Origin: Pseudobutyrivibrio sp.
Lineage (GTDB): Bacteria; Bacillota_A; Clostridia; Lachnospirales; Lachnospiraceae
Reading direction: 5' to 3'
Assembly: GCA_024691465.1 (NCBI GenBank)
Contig: JAILNO010000190.1
Location: forward strand, 1-10,477
DNA length: 10,477 nt
Shown here: positions 7,265-10,477 of the stretch, piece after piece
Layout of the letters: every line of letters starts with the position of its first letter
Position numbering within the stretch: position 1 is the first letter of the stretch
Translations under genes and position numbers: made by a program
Notes under the pieces: generated by a model
Told to the model about the DNA's origin: nothing
What the model saw: only the letters and a program-made list of their open reading frames with translations
The model's database searches: none

Positions 7265-8257
7265 ATGGGATACAAGTTTTCCAAGGAAGAAATTAACAAG
7301 ATTTTTTCCAAACTGGCTAGGGATTACGATGTATACGCACCCGTTGTAAAGAAAGGTGATGGAACTTTCTCGGATGTAGACGTAGTGCGTTATGATTTAG
7401 TTTCAAGCTTAGATGAGATTGAGTTTGAAAAGAAATCAGACTACTCATTTAAAGAAGCATTACTGCCAATTAATGAGACCATCTTTTATTTTACTGAGGA
7501 TGAGACTACAGTACCAAAAGGTCCAACTAAGGAGCGATTGGTATTTCTCAGAGCTTGTGATATGAATGCCGTTAAGAGACTAGATCAGATTTATCTTAAC
7601 AATGGATTTGAGGATTTCTACTATAAGAGAACTAGGGAAATGACTAAGTTTGTTCTTATGGGATGTTCTAGTACTTGCGAGAATGGATTCTGTGTGAGTA
7701 TGGGTACTAACACTACAGACGCTTATGATCTATATCTTAAAGTTACGGAAGATGGAGCTTATGTAGATGTCAAGAATCCTGAGTTTAACCAGGTATTTGA
7801 ATCAGGAACAGGAGCTGATGTAGAACCTGAATTTGTAAAAGAAAACAAGGTTAAAGTCGCACTTCCTAAGAATATTACCAAGGAAACAATGCAGTCAGAG
7901 CTATTCAAAGAATATGGTAGCCGTTGTATTAATTGTGGCCGTTGCAACTTTGTTTGTCCTACATGCACTTGCTTTACTATGCAGGATATCTTCTATAAGG
8001 ATAATGCTAAAGTGGGTGAGCGACGTAGAGTATGGGCTAGTTGCCAGGTAGATGGTTACACAACAATTGCTGGTGGTCATGAGTTTAGACAAGATAATTC
8101 AGATCGTATGAGATTTAAGGTAATGCATAAGATACATGATTTCGAAAAGCGTTTCGGCTATCAGATGTGTGTTGGTTGTGGTAGATGTGACGATGTATGT
8201 CCTGAATATATATCATATTCGACACTTATTAATAAATTATCAAAGGAGGGTGAGTAA
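7265..8257 (+). CDS. asrA: Anaerobic sulfite reductase subunit A (iron-sulfur electron-transfer subunit)
   Basis: This 330-residue protein is the AsrA component of the three-subunit, NADH-linked anaerobic sulfite reductase. It passes electrons through iron-sulfur clusters toward AsrC. Two 4Fe-4S ferredoxin motifs are visible: C221, C224, C227, C231 (CINCGRCNFVC, with extra C234 and C236) and C302, C305, C308, C312 (CVGCGRCDDVC). A further cysteine group, C134, C138 and C143, lies in GCSSTCENGFC. The N-terminal half has no cluster motif, as is normal for the family, and the length is close to known AsrA. AAAGGAG at 7251-7257 precedes ATG 7265 by 7 bases. It is first in the asrA-asrB-asrC order and lies 1 base before asrB, with a probable activator-dependent promoter upstream. 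Confidence 0.95.
   Translation: MGYKFSKEEINKIFSKLARDYDVYAPVVKKGDGTFSDVDVVRYDLVSSLDEIEFEKKSDYSFKEALLPINETIFYFTEDETTVPKGPTKERLVFLRACDMNAVKRLDQIYLNNGFEDFYYKRTREMTKFVLMGCSSTCENGFCVSMGTNTTDAYDLYLKVTEDGAYVDVKNPEFNQVFESGTGADVEPEFVKENKVKVALPKNITKETMQSELFKEYGSRCINCGRCNFVCPTCTCFTMQDIFYKDNAKVGERRRVWASCQVDGYTTIAGGHEFRQDNSDRMRFKVMHKIHDFEKRFGYQMCVGCGRCDDVCPEYISYSTLINKLSKEGE
8242..8249 (+). promoter_or_regulatory. Ribosome binding site that sets the asrB start
   Basis: AAAGGAGG at 8242-8249, inside the end of asrA, lies 9 bases before ATG 8259. It rules out the longer in-frame opening at 8136, which would overlap the asrA ferredoxin motif by over 100 bases. Confidence 0.85.
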
Positions 8258-8258
8258 T

Positions 8259-9050
8259 ATGCGTAATGAATACATCCCTCAGCTTTCTGAGATTAAAGAA
8301 GTTATTAAACATACAGATTTAGAATATACCTTTAGAATGACTTTTGACGGTCCAGTTAAGCCTGGTCAGTTTTTTGAAATATCAATTCCTAAGTATGGTG
8401 AGGCGCCTATTTCTGTCAGCGGTATTAGTGATGGATTAGTTGATTTTACAATTAGACGAGTTGGAGCTGTTACTAACGAAGTTTTTGAGAATTATGTTGG
8501 AGATAAGCTTTTTATCAGAGGACCTTACGGTAACGGATTTGATATTGATAATTACAAAGGAAAAGAAATTGTAATTATTGGTGGTGGAACTGGTGTATCC
8601 CCAATGAGAGGTGTTATTCAACATTTTAGTAATAATCCATCAGATGCTGTTAGTACTACAGTTATTGCTGGCTTTAAGTCACCAGATGATGTGCTTTTTA
8701 AGGCAGATTTTGAAGAATGGTCTAAGAATATTAATGTTATTAAGACCGTTGATAATGCACCAGAAGGATACGATGGTCCTGTAGGAATGGTTACTAAGTA
8801 TATTCCTGATCTTAAGTTTAAAGACATTAATAATGCTGTATTCATCTGTGTAGGACCTCCAATTATGATTAAATTCACAATCATGGAGATACAGAAGCTA
8901 GGAATTAAGGATGAGCAGATTTGGACCAGTTATGAGCGCAAAATGTGCTGTGGTTTAGGTAAATGTGGACACTGTAAGATGGACGACAAATATGTATGTT
9001 TAGATGGTCCTGTATTTAATTATACAGAGGCCAAGGAATTATTTGATTAA
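8259..9050 (+). CDS. asrB: Anaerobic sulfite reductase subunit B (FAD/NAD(P)H and 2Fe-2S subunit)
   Basis: This 263-residue protein belongs to the ferredoxin-NADP reductase-like family and takes electrons from NADH into the sulfite reductase complex. The flavin-binding barrel covers about residues 10-100 (GPVKPGQFFEISIPKYGEAPISVSG, FTIRRVG). The nucleotide-binding motif GGGTGVSP starts at residue 108, and CVGPPIMI lies farther on. The C-terminal 2Fe-2S motif is C231, C236, C239, C247 (with C230 adjacent), as in dihydroorotate dehydrogenase electron-transfer subunits. The asr context separates it from PyrK. The start at ATG 8259 is fixed by AAAGGAGG; the resulting length is normal for AsrB. 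It begins 1 base after asrA. Valine codons here favour GTT more than in neighbours, a weak difference. Confidence 0.95.
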   Translation: MRNEYIPQLSEIKEVIKHTDLEYTFRMTFDGPVKPGQFFEISIPKYGEAPISVSGISDGLVDFTIRRVGAVTNEVFENYVGDKLFIRGPYGNGFDIDNYKGKEIVIIGGGTGVSPMRGVIQHFSNNPSDAVSTTVIAGFKSPDDVLFKADFEEWSKNINVIKTVDNAPEGYDGPVGMVTKYIPDLKFKDINNAVFICVGPPIMIKFTIMEIQKLGIKDEQIWTSYERKMCCGLGKCGHCKMDDKYVCLDGPVFNYTEAKELFD

Positions 9051-9080
9051 TAGTCTTTCATATATAACAGGAGGAAACAC

Positions 9081-10073
9081 ATGAGTTTAGATATTAATAC
9101 TAAGAAAGCCAAGAAACATGCTTGGCGAATCTCAAAAGAGCGCGGAATAGGTGCTTCTAGAATTAGAATTCCTGGTGGATACTGCGATGCTGAAATCCTA
9201 GGTATGGTCCAGGAGATTTCTCAAACATACGGTAATGGATATGTTCATTTGACTACTAGACAGGGATTTGAGATAGAGGGAATCCATCTGGAAGATATGG
9301 AAGAAGTTAACAAGAAGCTTCAACCTATCATTGAGAAGGCTGGAATAAATCAATATGGTGATGATAAGGACAATAATAATGGTTATAGCGCATCAGGTAC
9401 TAGAAATATAAGTGCTTGTATTGGTAACAATGTATGCCCATTTGCTAATTATGATACATCATCACTTGCTAAGCGAATAGATAAAGAAATCTTCCCTAAC
9501 GATTTGCATTTCAAGGTTGCTTGTACTGGATGTTCTAATGATTGCGCCAAGGTTAGAATGCACGATTTCGGAATAATCGGAATGACAATGCCTCAGTATG
9601 ATCCTAGTAGATGCGTTAGCTGTAATGCTTGTGTAAAGGGATGTCAGTCATTATCTGTTGGTGCTCTACGCATGGAGAATTACAAGATAGTAAGAGATAC
9701 AGAGAAGTGTATAGGATGTGGAGTTTGCGTTACCAAGTGTCCTACTAGAGCATGGACCCGATCAGAGAAAAAGTACTATAAGCTTACTATTATGGGAAGA
9801 ACTGGTAAGAAAAATCCTCGATTAGGAAAAGATTTTCTTGTGTGGGCTGATGAAGACAATATCGTCAAGATTATCAAGAACACATATGACTTCGTGGAGG
9901 AATTTATTTCTCCTAATGCTCCAGCTAGAAAAGAGCATATAGGCTACATAATTGATAGAGTAGGTTTTGAGAAGTACAAAGAATACGCATTAAGAGATGT
10001 AGAATTAATGCCAGAAACAATTATTAATAACAATGTATATTGGGATGGAATCCATTTCGATAATAAACACTAA
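9081..10073 (+). CDS. asrC: Anaerobic sulfite reductase subunit C (catalytic siroheme subunit)
   Basis: This 330-residue catalytic subunit reduces sulfite by six electrons to sulfide. The ferredoxin-like substrate domain shows RIRIPGGYCDAEILG and GNGYVHLTTRQGFEIEGI. The siroheme/4Fe-4S site is C113 and C119 (CIGNNVC) with C151 and C155 (ACTGCSNDC); by family analogy C155 bridges cluster and siroheme. An inserted ferredoxin pair follows: C178, C181, C184, C188 and C210, C213, C216, C220. This combination is typical of AsrC and distinguishes it from assimilatory CysI and from DsrA/B. Length is normal. AGGAGG at 9069-9074 lies 6 bases before the ATG. It depends on siroheme, whose precursor genes hemC and cobA-hemD lie upstream in this window. 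Confidence 0.96.
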   Translation: MSLDINTKKAKKHAWRISKERGIGASRIRIPGGYCDAEILGMVQEISQTYGNGYVHLTTRQGFEIEGIHLEDMEEVNKKLQPIIEKAGINQYGDDKDNNNGYSASGTRNISACIGNNVCPFANYDTSSLAKRIDKEIFPNDLHFKVACTGCSNDCAKVRMHDFGIIGMTMPQYDPSRCVSCNACVKGCQSLSVGALRMENYKIVRDTEKCIGCGVCVTKCPTRAWTRSEKKYYKLTIMGRTGKKNPRLGKDFLVWADEDNIVKIIKNTYDFVEEFISPNAPARKEHIGYIIDRVGFEKYKEYALRDVELMPETIINNNVYWDGIHFDNKH

Positions 10074-10084
10074 GGAGAATTTAT

Positions 10085-10477
10085 ATGTTTAAAGATGAAT
10101 TTGAGATGGCTGCAAATGGAGCAGTTGCTAAGGCAGGATTGCTTAAGAAGAATCCAATTGGATATTTCTTACTTTCTATGCTTGCTGGAGCATATATTGG
10201 TTTCGGTATATTGTTAATTTTTACAATTGGTGGTCAGTTAGGTGGAGCACCTGCCACTAAGCTTATTATGGGAGTATCATTTGGAATTGCTCTTTCATTA
10301 GTAGTGATCTGTGGCGCGGAATTATTTACTGGCAACAATCTAGTTATGACAGCAGGTGTGCTTAACAAGAAGGTATCTTTAGTCGAAGCAATTAAACTAT
10401 GGATTGTATGTTATATCGGTAACTGGTTAGGTGCAATCGTACTAGTGTTACTTTATCATATGTCTGGTCTTGCAAAT
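10085..10477 (+). CDS. Formate/nitrite transporter family channel, 5' part; likely hydrosulfide channel
   Basis: This is the first 131 residues of a polytopic membrane protein that continues past the window. It opens MFKDEFEMAANGAVAKAG, followed by KNPIGYFLLSMLAGAYIGFG (first membrane helix), GAELFTGNN at about 77-85 and YIGNWLGAIVLVLLY. These are hallmarks of the FNT family (FocA, NirC and the hydrosulfide channel HSC). GGAG at 10074-10077 precedes ATG 10085, 11 bases after asrC, so it is probably the fourth gene of the asr operon. An FNT channel next to asrABC in Clostridioides difficile was shown to conduct hydrosulfide. By analogy this one probably exports the HS- made by AsrC, but formate or nitrite cannot be excluded from the N-terminal part. 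Confidence 0.9.
   Translation, partial: MFKDEFEMAANGAVAKAGLLKKNPIGYFLLSMLAGAYIGFGILLIFTIGGQLGGAPATKLIMGVSFGIALSLVVICGAELFTGNNLVMTAGVLNKKVSLVEAIKLWIVCYIGNWLGAIVLVLLYHMSGLAN

Noticed and set aside
8136..8258. 41-residue N-terminal extension of AsrB
   Set aside because: It overlaps the AsrA C-terminal ferredoxin motif in another frame; a strong AAAGGAGG precedes ATG 8259.
8259..9050. Codon-use shift in asrB as a sign of transfer
   Set aside because: Valine GTT is favoured somewhat over GTA, but the shift is small, and the gene sits in a conserved asrABC order with native-style spacing.

Overview
The window looks like chromosomal DNA from an anaerobic, low-GC Firmicute, most likely a Lachnospiraceae-type Clostridia. 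This is inferred from the AT-rich coding sequence, strong AGGAGG-type ribosome binding sites, the gene order rpmA-obg-yhbY-nadD/yqeK-rsfS, and an anaerobic sulfite reductase operon. I cannot name a genus. All genes lie on the + strand and are tightly packed, with no gene-free stretch longer than about 130 bases. No RNA genes, insertion sequences or CRISPR arrays were seen.

Region 1 (1-3390) is housekeeping. It holds the 3' end of rpmA (ribosomal protein L27), a perfect-stem terminator, then obg (ribosome-associated GTPase), yhbY (CRM-domain RNA-binding protein), a one-piece NadD-YqeK fusion (NAD synthesis plus an HD-domain phosphohydrolase) and rsfS (ribosomal silencing factor). The theme is ribosome assembly and hibernation coupled to NAD and dinucleotide metabolism.

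Region 2 (3391-7137) starts with a hairpin that also contains an exact TGTGA-N6-TCACA palindrome. After it comes an apparent operon of bioY (biotin ECF transporter S component), hemC, a cobA-hemD fusion and a Crp/Fnr-family regulator. HemC and CobA-HemD carry porphobilinogen to precorrin-2, the precursor of siroheme. hemA, hemB, hemL and the precorrin-2 dehydrogenase/ferrochelatase are not in the window.

Region 3 (7138-10477) has a second exact TGTGA-N6-TCACA palindrome, placed where a class II Crp/Fnr activator site would sit relative to a candidate promoter. That promoter is embedded in the terminator of the upstream operon. Downstream are asrA, asrB and asrC (the three-subunit anaerobic sulfite reductase, whose AsrC needs siroheme) and the truncated start of a formate/nitrite-family channel. 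From its position this is probably the hydrosulfide exporter.

The most interesting reading is that regions 2 and 3 form one regulated module: siroheme precursor synthesis, the regulator, the siroheme enzyme, and the exit channel for its product. Both operons carry the same type of operator upstream. The regulator's recognition helix (R-E-T-V-S-R) could plausibly read this operator, but this is inference.
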